From the NCBI RefSeq assembly GCF_023712105.1, contig NZ_JAMLJI010000003.1, forward strand, positions 62,001 to 126,000: a DNA stretch of 64,000 nucleotides. The letters are read 5' to 3'. The DNA is from Larsenimonas suaedae (lineage in GTDB: Bacteria > Pseudomonadota > Gammaproteobacteria > Pseudomonadales > Halomonadaceae). The notes beneath the pieces were generated by a model. It was given only the letters and a program-made list of their open reading frames with translations. It was not told the origin of the DNA and made no database searches. A program made the position numbers and the translations under genes. Shown piece after piece: positions 37,832-48,318 of the stretch; position 1 is the stretch's first letter; each line of letters begins with the position of its first letter.

Positions 37832-39076
37832 TCAGCGCAGCATCTTGATGACGCGCCCAAGCGCATCGACGAATTGATCCGCTTCTTCGAGCGTATTGTA
37901 GACACCAAACGACGCTCGGCAGGTGGCATCAAGTCCGAACTTTTGCATCAGCGGCTGAGCGCAGTGATGCCCGGTACGAATTGCCACGCCGAACTGATCG
38001 ATCAGAAGCCCGATGTCCTGCGAGTGCGCCCCTTCGACCACAAATGAAATCACGCCGCACTTGTTTGGCGCCGTACCAATCAAGGAAAGACCATCGATGG
38101 ACTCAAGGCGCTGCGTGGTATGCGAAAGAAGCGTCTGCTCCCACTCGGTTACCAGCTCGAAATGCAGGTTGGTCAGCCACCGAATGGCCCGATCAAGTGC
38201 AATCGCCTCGCCAATGGCCGGCGTTCCAGCCTCGAACTTGTGAGGAGGTGCCGCGAACGTGGTGCCTTCCGTAAGCGTTACCTTGCTGATCATCTCACCG
38301 CCGCCTTGCCAGGGCGGCATCGCCTCGAGCAGCTCAAGACGACCGTATAACGCACCGATGCCGGTCGGCCCGTAAATCTTGTGGCCGGAAAAGGCGTAGA
38401 AGTCCGCGCCCAGCGCCTGTACATCGACACGCGCATGGGCCACCGCCTGGGCGCCATCGACCAGAATCAGCGCCCCCTGTGCATGAGCAAGCGCGGCAAG
38501 CTCACTGACAGGGTTGATGGTCCCAAGGGCATTGGATACATGATTGACCGCCACCAGTCGTGTCCGCTCATCGATCAGCGAACGCGCAGCGTCCAGGTCC
38601 AGAACGCCTCGCGCGTCGACAGGAATGACGCTTAGCGTGAACCCGAGCTCCGTCGATAACATCTGCCACGGCACGATGTTGGAGTGATGCTCCATCTCAC
38701 TGATAACGACGCGATCACCAGCACGCAGGTTCGCACGGCCCCAGGTATTGGCCACCAGATTGATGGCCTCGGTGGTGCCGCGCGTGAACACGATTTCCTC
38801 AACGCGTTCGGCGTTCAGAAACTCCCGCACCGTATCACGCGCCCGCTCGAACGCCGCCGTGGCTTCATCCGCCAGGGAATGCAATCCCCGGTGAATGTTG
38901 GCGTTATAACGATTGAAGTAATCGCTGTAGGCCTCGAGCACCGGGGTCGGCGTTTGAGTGGTCGCTGCGTTATCGAGGTAAATCAGGGGCTTACCGTCAT
39001 GCAGCAAACGCGAAAGTATCGGGAACTCGGCGCGAATCTCTTCGACATCCAACGCCAGCGTTGAGTCCATCGTCAT
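37832..39076 (-). CDS. sufS: Cysteine desulfurase SufS
   Basis: A 414-residue PLP enzyme that takes sulphur from cysteine as a persulphide. It has YLDNAATTQTPTPVLEA, ADFYAFSGHKIYGPTGIGAL with the PLP Lys, and the active Cys372 in RTGHHCAQPL. This RxGHHCA motif places it in group II (SufS), not IscS. Group II enzymes usually need SufE or SufU to accept sulphur, but neither lies in this operon. It overlaps sufD by four bases (ATGA). Confidence 0.96.
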   Translation of the reverse strand: MTMDSTLALDVEEIRAEFPILSRLLHDGKPLIYLDNAATTQTPTPVLEAYSDYFNRYNANIHRGLHSLADEATAAFERARDTVREFLNAERVEEIVFTRGTTEAINLVANTWGRANLRAGDRVVISEMEHHSNIVPWQMLSTELGFTLSVIPVDARGVLDLDAARSLIDERTRLVAVNHVSNALGTINPVSELAALAHAQGALILVDGAQAVAHARVDVQALGADFYAFSGHKIYGPTGIGALYGRLELLEAMPPWQGGGEMISKVTLTEGTTFAAPPHKFEAGTPAIGEAIALDRAIRWLTNLHFELVTEWEQTLLSHTTQRLESIDGLSLIGTAPNKCGVISFVVEGAHSQDIGLLIDQFGVAIRTGHHCAQPLMQKFGLDATCRASFGVYNTLEEADQFVDALGRVIKMLR

Positions 39077-40404
39077 GCGTCCTGTGCCTCCACCAAATCC
39101 TGAAGATTGAATCGGTCCGGCAACTTGCCGGCAACGGCCCGCTCAACGCGCAGGGCGATGTTCGGCTCGTTGACGCTATCGAGTACTTCACCGGCGAAGG
39201 CAAGCGTCAGCAAACCACGCGCCATGGCTTCATCGAGGCCACGGGCACGCATGGCGAACACTGCACGTTCATCGAGCTGACCGGTGGTCGTACCGTGCGA
39301 GCATAGAACGTCGTCGGCGTAGATCAGAAGCTCCGGCTTGGTGTCGATCTCGGCGCGATCGGAGAGCAACAGGTTGGCGTTGTTCTGATAGCCGCGCACC
39401 TGCTGGGCATCGCGCTTGATGTGCACCAGGCCGTTGAACACACCCCGGGCACGATCATCGAGAATACCCTTGTAGTTCTCGTTGGAATACGTACGCGGCG
39501 CGTTGTGATGCACCTTGGTGTGGTTGTCCATATGCTGGCGCCCACGGCCAAAGAACAGCCCATAGTAATCACAGACGGCATTTTCATCGTTGAGCTCGGC
39601 CACCAGATCGTTTCGCGCGATCGACCCGCCCAGATTCAGGTTGAACGAGCGGTAATGGCTGTCTCTCGCCTGCTCGATATGCACGCTTGCGATATGAAAT
39701 TCCTGCGTACTGGCTTCCTGAAGCTTGTAGTGCACCAGGTGCGCTGCCTTCTCGACGAAAAGCTCACTGACCACGTTGGTCAGGTTGGCCGCGCCCTCTT
39801 CACCGATATAGTGCTCGATGATGGTGGCCTCGCTCTGGGAGCCCGCCTCGATGATCACGCGAGGGTGCGTCATGATCGGCGCATCCTGCTTTCGGGATAC
39901 GAACAGCAGGTAGACTGGCTTGTCGAGCGCGACACGCCGGCCGATACGCACGATGGCGCCTTCGGCGGTGAACGCCGCATTCAGTGCTGAAAACGCAGAG
40001 AAATCAACGTTATTCAACCGCCCGAGCGCGCCACCGACGGCTTCGTGATTGCTGGCCAATGCCTGTGACAACGGCTCGACGCTGACGTCGCCTTCAAGCC
40101 CATCAAGGGAGGAAAGCTCGGCGCTGAACACACCATCGACGAACACCATCCGATACGCATCGATCTCAAGCATCATGGCATCGAGCTGAGCGCGATCGAA
40201 ATCCGCATTATCGGTCAGCGCAAACTGCTGTTTGGCGATCGCTGAAACGTCGGTGTACTTCCACTCTTCGTTCTTGCGATTCGGAAAGCCGACCGCTTCG
40301 AAACGAGCAGCGCCGGCCTGGCGTCTTGCGGCGATCCAGCTCGGCTCGGCGTCAAGCTGCTTGCGGGCACCGAGCTGGTCGAGAAAGCCCTGTACTCCAG
40401 TCAT
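39073..40404 (-). CDS. sufD: Fe-S cluster assembly protein SufD
   Basis: A 443-residue beta-helix scaffold subunit of the SufBC2D complex. Seen are PNRKNEEWKYTDVSAI at the N-terminus, RGRQHMDNHTKVHHNAPRTY, and the C-terminal CSHGTTTGQLDERAVFAMRA including the conserved SHG. It assembles with SufB and the SufC ATPase to build Fe-S clusters. Its ATG overlaps the sufC stop and its stop overlaps the sufS start, so translation of the three is tightly coupled. Confidence 0.96.
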   Translation of the reverse strand: MTGVQGFLDQLGARKQLDAEPSWIAARRQAGAARFEAVGFPNRKNEEWKYTDVSAIAKQQFALTDNADFDRAQLDAMMLEIDAYRMVFVDGVFSAELSSLDGLEGDVSVEPLSQALASNHEAVGGALGRLNNVDFSAFSALNAAFTAEGAIVRIGRRVALDKPVYLLFVSRKQDAPIMTHPRVIIEAGSQSEATIIEHYIGEEGAANLTNVVSELFVEKAAHLVHYKLQEASTQEFHIASVHIEQARDSHYRSFNLNLGGSIARNDLVAELNDENAVCDYYGLFFGRGRQHMDNHTKVHHNAPRTYSNENYKGILDDRARGVFNGLVHIKRDAQQVRGYQNNANLLLSDRAEIDTKPELLIYADDVLCSHGTTTGQLDERAVFAMRARGLDEAMARGLLTLAFAGEVLDSVNEPNIALRVERAVAGKLPDRFNLQDLVEAQDA

Positions 40405-41153
40405 GCAACGCTCCCTTCGGTGAGCCAGTCGTAACCGCGGTCTTCGACTTCAGTAGCAAGCGTCTTGTCGCCACTTTTGACGACGCGGCCGTCCATCAGA
40501 ATATGCACCACATCGGGCTCGATGTGATTCAGAAGCCGCTGATAGTGGGTCACCATCAAGATGGAGCGGTCTTCGCTTCGAAGCGAATTGACGCCCTGAG
40601 ACACGACCTTCATGGCATCGATATCGAGGCCGGAATCGATTTCATCAAGCAGGGCAAGCTTTGGCTGCAGCACCAGCATTTGCAGAATTTCGTTGCGCTT
40701 TTTCTCGCCGCCGGAAAATCCTTCGTTGACCGCGCGCTGCAGGAAGCTGTTGTCCATTTTCATGTAGGCAAGCTTTTCACGCACCAGCTTCATGAACTCC
40801 GGCGCCGGAATTTCACCTTCACCGCGCGCTTCGCGCTGTGCATTGAGCGCTGCTTTCAACAGATAGACGTTCTTGACGCCCGGGATCTCGACCGGGTACT
40901 GAAAGCCCATTAGAAGTCCGGCCCGCGCCCGGTCTTCCACCGCCATTTCCAGCAGATCCTCGCCTTCAAACGTGATGGTGCCCTGGGTCACTTCGTAGCC
41001 TTCATTGCCGGCCAGAACCGCGGAAAGCGTCGATTTTCCGGCACCGTTCGGCCCCATGATGGCGTGCACCTCACCCGGGTTGATGGTGAGGTTGATGCCC
41101 TTGAGGATCTCCGTGCCGTCGATGCTGGCGTGCAGGTCTTTAATCTCTAACAT
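40401..41153 (-). CDS. sufC: Fe-S cluster assembly ATPase SufC
   Basis: A 250-residue ABC-type ATPase of the Suf complex. Walker A is GPNGAGKSTLSAVLAG, the ABC signature is FSGGEKKRNEILQML, and Walker B is LALLDEIDSGLDIDAMK. There is no membrane partner, as expected for SufC. I chose the ATG at 41153 with AAGG 7 bases upstream, rather than the TTG two codons earlier. The 62-base gap to sufB is the widest in the suf gene chain and shows no terminator. Confidence 0.97.
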   Translation of the reverse strand: MLEIKDLHASIDGTEILKGINLTINPGEVHAIMGPNGAGKSTLSAVLAGNEGYEVTQGTITFEGEDLLEMAVEDRARAGLLMGFQYPVEIPGVKNVYLLKAALNAQREARGEGEIPAPEFMKLVREKLAYMKMDNSFLQRAVNEGFSGGEKKRNEILQMLVLQPKLALLDEIDSGLDIDAMKVVSQGVNSLRSEDRSILMVTHYQRLLNHIEPDVVHILMDGRVVKSGDKTLATEVEDRGYDWLTEGSVA

Positions 41154-41215
41154 GTTCAAGCCTTGAATAGGGTGGCAACGCGTGCCGTTGAAACAGAAAA
41201 TTGATGACGCGGCGA

Positions 41216-42658
41216 TTAACCGACCGAGCCTTCCAGCGTCACGCTCAGAAGTGCTTCGGCCTCGACGGCGAATTCCATCGGCAACTCCTGGAACACGTCC
41301 TTGCAGAAGCCATTGACGATCATGTTCACAGCGTCTTCTTCATTGATGCCGCGGCTCTGGCAATAAAAGAGCTGATCTTCACCAATCTTCGAGGTTGTCG
41401 CTTCGTGCTCGACCATCGATTTACTGTTGCTGATTTCCTGATACGGGAAGGTATGCGCCCCGCACTGGTCGCCAATCAGCAAGGAATCGCACTGCGTGAA
41501 GTTACGCGCGTTCTCGGCTCTCGGCAGAATCTTGACCAGTCCACGATAGGCCTGATCGCTTTTGCCGGCTGCAATGCCTTTCGACACGATGGTCGATTTG
41601 GTGTTCTTGCCGATGTGAATCATCTTGGTACCGGTATCGGCCTGCTGACGCCCGTTGGTAACGGCCACCGAATAGAATTCACCGACGCTGTCATCACCGC
41701 GCAGCAGACAGGACGGGTACTTCCAGGTGATTGCAGAGCCTGTCTCGACCTGAGTCCAGCTGATCTTTGAACGATCGCCCCGGCAATCGCCGCGTTTGGT
41801 CACGAAGTTATAGATGCCGCCCTTGCCGTCCTCATCGCCGGGATACCAGTTCTGGACGGTGGAGTATTTGATGTAGGCATCGTCGAGGGCCACGAGTTCG
41901 ACCACGGCCGCATGCAGCTGGTTTTCATCACGCTGGGGCGCGGTGCACCCTTCGAGGTAAGACACCTGAGCCTGCTTGTCGCAGATGATCAGCGTACGCT
42001 CGAACTGGCCGGTATTGGCGGCGTTGATACGGAAATAGGTCGAAAGCTCCATCGGGCACTCGACGCCTTCCGGCACGTAGACGAACGAGCCATCGGTGAA
42101 CACGGCCGAATTGAGTGCTGCAAAGAAGTTATCGCCGCGCGAAACAACAGTGCCCAGGTACTGTTTGACCAGCTCTGGATGCTCACGGATGGCCTCTGAA
42201 ATCGAACAGAAGATAACGCCCGCTTCAGCAAGCTTATCCTTGAACGTGGTCGTTACCGACACCGAATCGAACACCGCATCGACGGCAACACCTGCAAGCG
42301 CTGCGCGCTCATGCAGCGGGATACCGAGCTTTTCGTAGGTTTCGAGCAGTTTCGGATCAACTTCATCCAGACTCTGAGGCCGGTCTTCAGGCTTTTTTGG
42401 CGCACTGAAGTAGGAGATCGCCTGATAGTCGATTGGCGGATAGTCAAGGTGAGACCAGTCCGGCTCGCTCATTTTTTTCCACTGCTCGAACGCCTCGAGC
42501 CGCCAGTCGAGCATCCACTGGGGTTCTTCCTTTTTCTTCGAGATAAAGGCAATGGTGTCTTCGTTCAGTCCCGGCGGGGCCGTGTCGCTCTCGATGTCGG
42601 TCACGAACCCTTGGGTATATTCGCGCCGAACGAGCTGTTCCATTTCTTCGCTAGCCAT
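41216..42658 (-). CDS. sufB: Fe-S cluster assembly protein SufB
   Basis: A 480-residue scaffold subunit where the cluster forms. Seen are [20 protein letters not shown] at the N-terminus, [38 protein letters not shown] with a conserved Cys, and the C-terminal [21 protein letters not shown] chose the ATG at 42658 because GGGAGAGAG lies 6 to 10 bases upstream; the frame is open 28 codons earlier but those residues do not fit the family. It follows sufR by 52 bases. Confidence 0.97.
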   Translation of the reverse strand: MASEEMEQLVRREYTQGFVTDIESDTAPPGLNEDTIAFISKKKEEPQWMLDWRLEAFEQWKKMSEPDWSHLDYPPIDYQAISYFSAPKKPEDRPQSLDEVDPKLLETYEKLGIPLHERAALAGVAVDAVFDSVSVTTTFKDKLAEAGVIFCSISEAIREHPELVKQYLGTVVSRGDNFFAALNSAVFTDGSFVYVPEGVECPMELSTYFRINAANTGQFERTLIICDKQAQVSYLEGCTAPQRDENQLHAAVVELVALDDAYIKYSTVQNWYPGDEDGKGGIYNFVTKRGDCRGDRSKISWTQVETGSAITWKYPSCLLRGDDSVGEFYSVAVTNGRQQADTGTKMIHIGKNTKSTIVSKGIAAGKSDQAYRGLVKILPRAENARNFTQCDSLLIGDQCGAHTFPYQEISNSKSMVEHEATTSKIGEDQLFYCQSRGINEEDAVNMIVNGFCKDVFQELPMEFAVEAEALLSVTLEGSVG

Positions 42659-42710
42659 GGTGCTCTCTCTCCCTGTCGGACGCGGCGGCCCGACCATCGT
42701 CTTACGTTGC

Positions 42711-43178
42711 CTAGGCGTCGCTGATGCTTGCCAGGGAAACACTTTGAATAGGCAGCATGACAGGCATCTTGATCGGCGTTTTCTGCGCCAGATCCGCCAG
42801 GGTCACGCTGTCCAGAAACTGTCTGATTGCCATGGAGACGCGTTGCCAGTTATCGGCCACGCCACAGGTGGCAGCAAGGCCACACTCGCCTTCTGCCTGA
42901 CTGCATTCCGTCATGGCAACGGGCCCTTCTATGGCCTCGATGATCTCGCTGACCGAAATCTCGATGGGCGTTCGGGTCAACCGATACCCGCCCTGAGCAC
43001 CCCGCCGTGATTGCAACAACCCTGCATGCATCAGCATCTTGAGCGTCTTGCTGACCGTGGGCCGAGGCACACCGACCGCCTCGGACAACTCGGCCGCTGC
43101 ATGCGCCTGCTCGGGATAGCGCGCAATGTGCGCCATCACCACCGCAGCGTAGTCACTCATTTTGGAAAGTCGCAGCAT
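42711..43178 (-). CDS. sufR: SUF operon Rrf2-type regulator
   Basis: A 155-residue Rrf2-family winged-helix regulator heading the suf operon. The helix-turn-helix is in [20 protein letters not shown], the wing in [12 protein letters not shown], and three Cys (92, 99, 105, in [16 protein letters not shown]) match the spacing that binds a [2Fe-2S] cluster in IscR. It should sense cluster status and repress suf when clusters are plentiful. A palindrome over its own -10 is a likely binding site. GAGAGG precedes the ATG. Confidence 0.93.
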   Translation of the reverse strand: MLRLSKMSDYAAVVMAHIARYPEQAHAAAELSEAVGVPRPTVSKTLKMLMHAGLLQSRRGAQGGYRLTRTPIEISVSEIIEAIEGPVAMTECSQAEGECGLAATCGVADNWQRVSMAIRQFLDSVTLADLAQKTPIKMPVMLPIQSVSLASISDA

Positions 43179-43202
43179 GCGAAGTACCTCTCACAACATT
43201 GA

Positions 43203-43236
43203 GGACCATTCTAGTCCCCATTAAAAATGATGTGAA
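43203..43236 (-). promoter_or_regulatory. sufR-suf promoter with overlapping Rrf2-like operator
   Basis: On the minus strand a -35 TTCACA (43236-43231) and a -10 TAGAAT (43213-43208) are exactly 17 bases apart. The interrupted palindrome GGACCATTCTAGTCC (43203-43217) covers the -10 and resembles the core of IscR type 1 sites (GACTA...TAGTC). It lies 25 bases from the sufR ATG, the expected place for autorepression. Confidence 0.6.
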
Positions 43237-43341
43237 GGCGAATACGCATTATCGGACCGATAGACGCACGTTAATCGCACGTTCATGACCGTTAACCGAA
43301 ATAAGAATACGTTTCAATTATATTTGCATCTTTGCCACAAC

Positions 43342-43372
43342 AAAAAAATGCCCCGCAAGCGGGGCATCTTTG
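43342..43372 (-). terminator. Rho-independent terminator after purA
   Basis: GATGCCCCGC and GCGGGGCAT arms on the minus strand form a strong stem followed by TTTTTTTG. It closes the hisZ-purA unit just before the suf promoter region. Confidence 0.93.
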
Positions 43373-43384
43373 AAGCCGAATGGC

Positions 43385-44728
<1,344 letters not shown>

Positions 44729-44730
<2 letters not shown>

Positions 44731-45925
44731 ACTTCATCTCACTGATCGGCACGATGCCCCACTGTCCATCGCGCTTGATCAACGCACGATCGCAGCGATA
44801 GTGCGTCTCGAGTGCGCTGCCATCCTGACCCGGAAGTGCCTGCACCACGCGGACGCCTTCGCCTCGAAGCGTGCGGATGCGCGCCTGAAGCTCAGCATCG
44901 TTCTCGGCAGGCGCCCATACGCCATCCGCTGGCGGCTGCTGCTCGCTGAGCGAGGCGAGAAGCTTCAGATCCATGGAGCACCCTGTTGCCGGGCGTGGCC
45001 GGCCGAACGCACGTCCCGTGCCATCGTAGCGCCCGCCCTTGGCAAGCGCCTGACCATAGCCTGAAACGTGGGCAGCGAAGACCATACCGGTGTGGTACTG
45101 ATAGCCACGAAGCTCAGCGAGGTCGAAATAAAGCGCCACGTCGCCGTGGCTCGCTTCGAGCCGTTGCTGGAGCTGAACCAGATAATCGAGCGCCGCCATG
45201 ACCGAGGCCGACGCACCTGCAAACATCGTGCGCGCCTGATCGAGAATCTCGACGCCCCCATGAAGCCTTGGCAGCGCCTTGAGCATCGCCGCTAAAGCCG
45301 CATCAGCCACCTGCGCCTCGATCAGAGCGTCGCTGTCTCCGAGTGCCTTGCGTTCGATCGCCTCGAAGATGCGGCCGCGCGCCTGGGCGTCAAGACCGGC
45401 TTCTTCCATGAGCGCGCGATAGATGCCGATGTGGCCAATGGCGAGGTGGATATGACTCGCACCCGCAACGTCGAGACTTTCAAGCACCAGCTGAAGAATT
45501 TCGACGTCGGCATCGATACCTGAGTGCCCGAAGAGTTCGAGCCCGACCTGAACCGGGCTGCGTCCGCCCTGGTACTCATCGGCCTGCGCCCTGAGCACGT
45601 GCGCGCAGTAGCAAAGGCGAACCGCACCCTCGCGGTGAAGCGAGTGCGCATCCATGCGAGCAACCTGAGGCGTTACATCGGCACTGATGCCCATCATGCG
45701 GCCAGTATGCTGATCGGTCAGTTTGAAGGTCTGTATATCAAGATCGGAGCCCGTTCCGGTCAAAAGCGAGTCAAGAAACTCGACCGGCGGTGGTACGACC
45801 ATGTCGTAGCCCCATCTGTAATAGGTATCGAGCAGCGTGCGCCGGAGCGATTCCATGCGCAGGGCTTGAGGTGGCAGTACTTCATCCATGCCATCAGGAA
45901 GAAGCCAGCGATCGGCGATGGTCAT
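44729..45925 (-). CDS. hisZ: ATP phosphoribosyltransferase regulatory subunit
   Basis: A 398-residue histidyl-tRNA synthetase-like protein without a catalytic tRNA-charging role. It pairs with short-form HisG to start histidine synthesis. Seen are LPDGMDEVLPPQALRMESLR, the motif 2-like ADVTPQVARMDAH, LCYCAHVLRAQADEYQGGRS and GGRYDGTGRAFGRPRPATG. The anticodon-binding domain of true HisRS is absent, which supports HisZ. The position between hflC and purA is the common one in pseudomonads and relatives. hisG is not in the window. Confidence 0.94.
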
Positions 45926-46023
45926 ATGCTGTGTCCTGCTTTGAAACGTGGCCGTTGCCTCGATGCCGGCAACGCCCTCCCCTTGTTACTGGGTCTTTGT
46001 TCGTGAAGGCGCTTTTAAACGCA

Positions 46024-46052
46024 CAAAAAAACCGGGCTGAAAGCCCGGTTTC
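46024..46052 (-). terminator. Rho-independent terminator after hflC
   Basis: AAACCGGGCT (46029-46038) pairs with AGCCCGGTTT (46042-46051) around a GAA loop. On the minus strand the stem runs into seven T. It ends the hfq-hflX-hflK-hflC transcript before hisZ. Confidence 0.94.
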
Positions 46053-46101
46053 GCTAAGAGTCTACCATGTTTTAACGGCAGGTGAACCCTTGAACGCCCA
46101 T

Positions 46102-47052
46102 TCAGGGAGCGCTTGGTTGTTCGCCATTGGCGCCGTTGAAATACTGGAAGAACTTGCTGTCGGGGCTCAGCACCAACATGTTGTTGCTTTGCTTGCCGAA
46201 GCTGTCTCGATAGGACTCGAGCGAGCGGTAGAAGCGGAAGAAATCCTCGTTTTGCGTGTAGGCATTGGCGTAGATCGTTGCCGCCTGAGCATCGCCCTGA
46301 CCGCGAATGGTCTCGGACTTCTCACGCGCATCAGCAAGCAGGGCCTTGCTCTGCTGATCGGCCTTGGCCTTGATTTCCTCGGCCTCCTGACGCCCTTCAG
46401 CGCGGTAACGCTGCGCCTCACGATGGCGCTCACTGCGCATTCGCTCGTAAACGGCCTGTGATACCTCACTCGGCAGGTCGATCCGCTTCACACGAATATC
46501 AAGGATGGCGACCCCAAGCTCGTTGCGCATGGCGGCATCGAGATCGTTGGTCGGCTTGTCCATGGTCTCTTCCTTGGTCGCCTCTTCCGTTTCCGGCTTG
46601 GCTTCCTTCTTCTGCTGGGCCGCAGCCACCGAGCGGTCAGCGACGATGTCACTGAGCTCAAGCTTACCGAACTCGTTACGAAGCCGCTCATCCACACGTG
46701 GCGCAATCAGGCGTTCCGCCATCTGCTCATCGCCGCTGGTCGCTTCGTAGTAGCTTTGCGGATCGATGATTTTCCACTTGACGTAGGAATCAACGATGAC
46801 GGCTTTCTTGTCTTTCGTCAGGTAACGGCTGGCCGAGGCGTCAAGCGACATCACACGGCCATCGAACGTACGGACCGTATTGAGAAGCGGCCACTTGAAA
46901 TGAAGTCCCGGCTGAATGTCGGCCTGAACCACCTCGCCGAAGCGCAGCTTGATGGCGCGCTGCGTCTCGTTGACGATGTACATGCTGCTGTTGGCGATCC
47001 AGGCCGCGACGGCCAGCACCGCGATGATCACCAGGGCGCGGTTGTTAAGCAT
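46102..47052 (-). CDS. hflC: FtsH protease regulator HflC
   Basis: A 316-residue SPFH/prohibitin protein with one N-terminal membrane segment (ALVIIAVLAVAAWIANSSMY). It forms with HflK a periplasmic cage around the FtsH protease and modulates membrane protein turnover. Seen are NETQRAIKLRFGEVVQADIQPGLH (as the usual start of the family) and the SPFH helix RSERHREAQRYRAEGRQEA. A charged insert near residues 160-185 (EAKPETEEATKEETMDK) is longer than in E. coli. Its ATG directly abuts the hflK stop codon. Confidence 0.96.
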   Translation of the reverse strand: MLNNRALVIIAVLAVAAWIANSSMYIVNETQRAIKLRFGEVVQADIQPGLHFKWPLLNTVRTFDGRVMSLDASASRYLTKDKKAVIVDSYVKWKIIDPQSYYEATSGDEQMAERLIAPRVDERLRNEFGKLELSDIVADRSVAAAQQKKEAKPETEEATKEETMDKPTNDLDAAMRNELGVAILDIRVKRIDLPSEVSQAVYERMRSERHREAQRYRAEGRQEAEEIKAKADQQSKALLADAREKSETIRGQGDAQAATIYANAYTQNEDFFRFYRSLESYRDSFGKQSNNMLVLSPDSKFFQYFNGANGEQPSAP

Positions 47053-48279
47053 TTAGCGGCCCTCCCGAAGCGTGGAGTTTCGGCTTGAAGACGAGTTGAC
47101 GACATCGTTGGCAATTGACTTCAGCGCGGATGCATTGTCAGAGCCATTGATCGAGCCGGACGCGTTGGAACCACCGGCGTTCTGCCCAAGCTTATCAAGC
47201 GGCAGATACATCATGGCGTTACCGCCGCTGACATTGACCAGCGCCTTGTTGGTATGACTGAAGATATCGCTCATGGTATCGAGGTAGAGACGCTCACGTG
47301 TGATATCGGGCGCTTTTACATACGCCTCGTTGAGGCTCAGGAAGCGGTTGGCTTCACCCTGGGCCTGGGCGGTGGCGTTTCGGCTGTAGATATCAGCTTC
47401 ACGCTCCATCCGATACGCTTCACCACGGGCTTGCGGCAGAACCGAATTGGCATAACCGCGCGCTTCATTGATCGACCGCTCGCGGTCTTCACGGGCGCGA
47501 ATGACATCGTCGAAGGCATCCTGAACCTGATCCGGCGCAGACGTGCTTTCCACGTTGACGGCCTTGAGCTGGAGCCCAACGCCATAAGCATCAAGATAGG
47601 ACTGAAGACGGGTGGTGACGTTGGAGGCGAGAAGCTCACGCCCGGACGTCAAAATGTCGTTCATCTCGGTTTGACCGGCCACGTAACGAAGGGCCGAATC
47701 GGTCGCGTTCTCGAGGCTCATTTCCGGTGCACGAACGTTCAGCACGTAATCACGCGGATTGGATACCACATACTGAACGGACATCTTCACCTTTACGATG
47801 TTCTCATCCTGCGTGAGCATCGAGGCCGTCTGCGTCAGCGAACGCACCTTGGTCACATTGACCTCGCGCACTTCGTCAACGAACGGTGCATTCCAGTGAA
47901 GGCCGGGCCCAACGGTCTCTGTGTACTCGCCGAATCGGAGCACAACGCCTCGCTCCGATTGGTCGACCAGATAGAATCCGGAGGCAAACCAGACGCCGGA
48001 CAACACGACCACCACCAGTGCCGGAAGCGCAAACGCATTGCGTTTGTGATCGCCCCCATCGCCGCCCTGCTGGCCATTGCCATTATTGTTGCCGCCGCCA
48101 TTTTTCTTGCCGAACAGGCCACCAAGCTTGTTCTGCAGGTCCTTCAGCGCCTCATCGAGATCCGGCGGGCCACCGTTGCCATTATTGTTCGGCCGGCGAT
48201 CACCATTGTCATTGCGGCCACCGCCACCCCAGGGGTCGTTTGAATTGTTCTTGCCACCACCTGGCTCATTCCAAGCCAT
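47053..48279 (-). CDS. hflK: FtsH protease regulator HflK
   Basis: A 408-residue partner of HflC. The first 80 residues are Gly/Asn-rich and cytoplasmic, one membrane segment follows (about 83-103, AFALPALVVVVLSGVWFASG), then the SPFH domain (YLVDQSERGVVLRFGEYTET) and helix RAREDRERSINEARGYANSV. The C-terminal tail is Asn/Ser-rich. The order hflX-hflK-hflC is conserved. It begins 39 bases after hflX. Confidence 0.96.
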   Translation of the reverse strand: MAWNEPGGGKNNSNDPWGGGGRNDNGDRRPNNNGNGGPPDLDEALKDLQNKLGGLFGKKNGGGNNNGNGQQGGDGGDHKRNAFALPALVVVVLSGVWFASGFYLVDQSERGVVLRFGEYTETVGPGLHWNAPFVDEVREVNVTKVRSLTQTASMLTQDENIVKVKMSVQYVVSNPRDYVLNVRAPEMSLENATDSALRYVAGQTEMNDILTSGRELLASNVTTRLQSYLDAYGVGLQLKAVNVESTSAPDQVQDAFDDVIRAREDRERSINEARGYANSVLPQARGEAYRMEREADIYSRNATAQAQGEANRFLSLNEAYVKAPDITRERLYLDTMSDIFSHTNKALVNVSGGNAMMYLPLDKLGQNAGGSNASGSINGSDNASALKSIANDVVNSSSSRNSTLREGR

Positions 48280-48318
48280 AGTCAGTCTCCACTAAACGAG
48301 TTGCCGGACGAAACGTCC

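Noticed and set aside
47254-48243. A 329-codon frame opposite hflK
   Set aside because: Shadow of hflK with no family match and no start signals; hflK is complete and typical.
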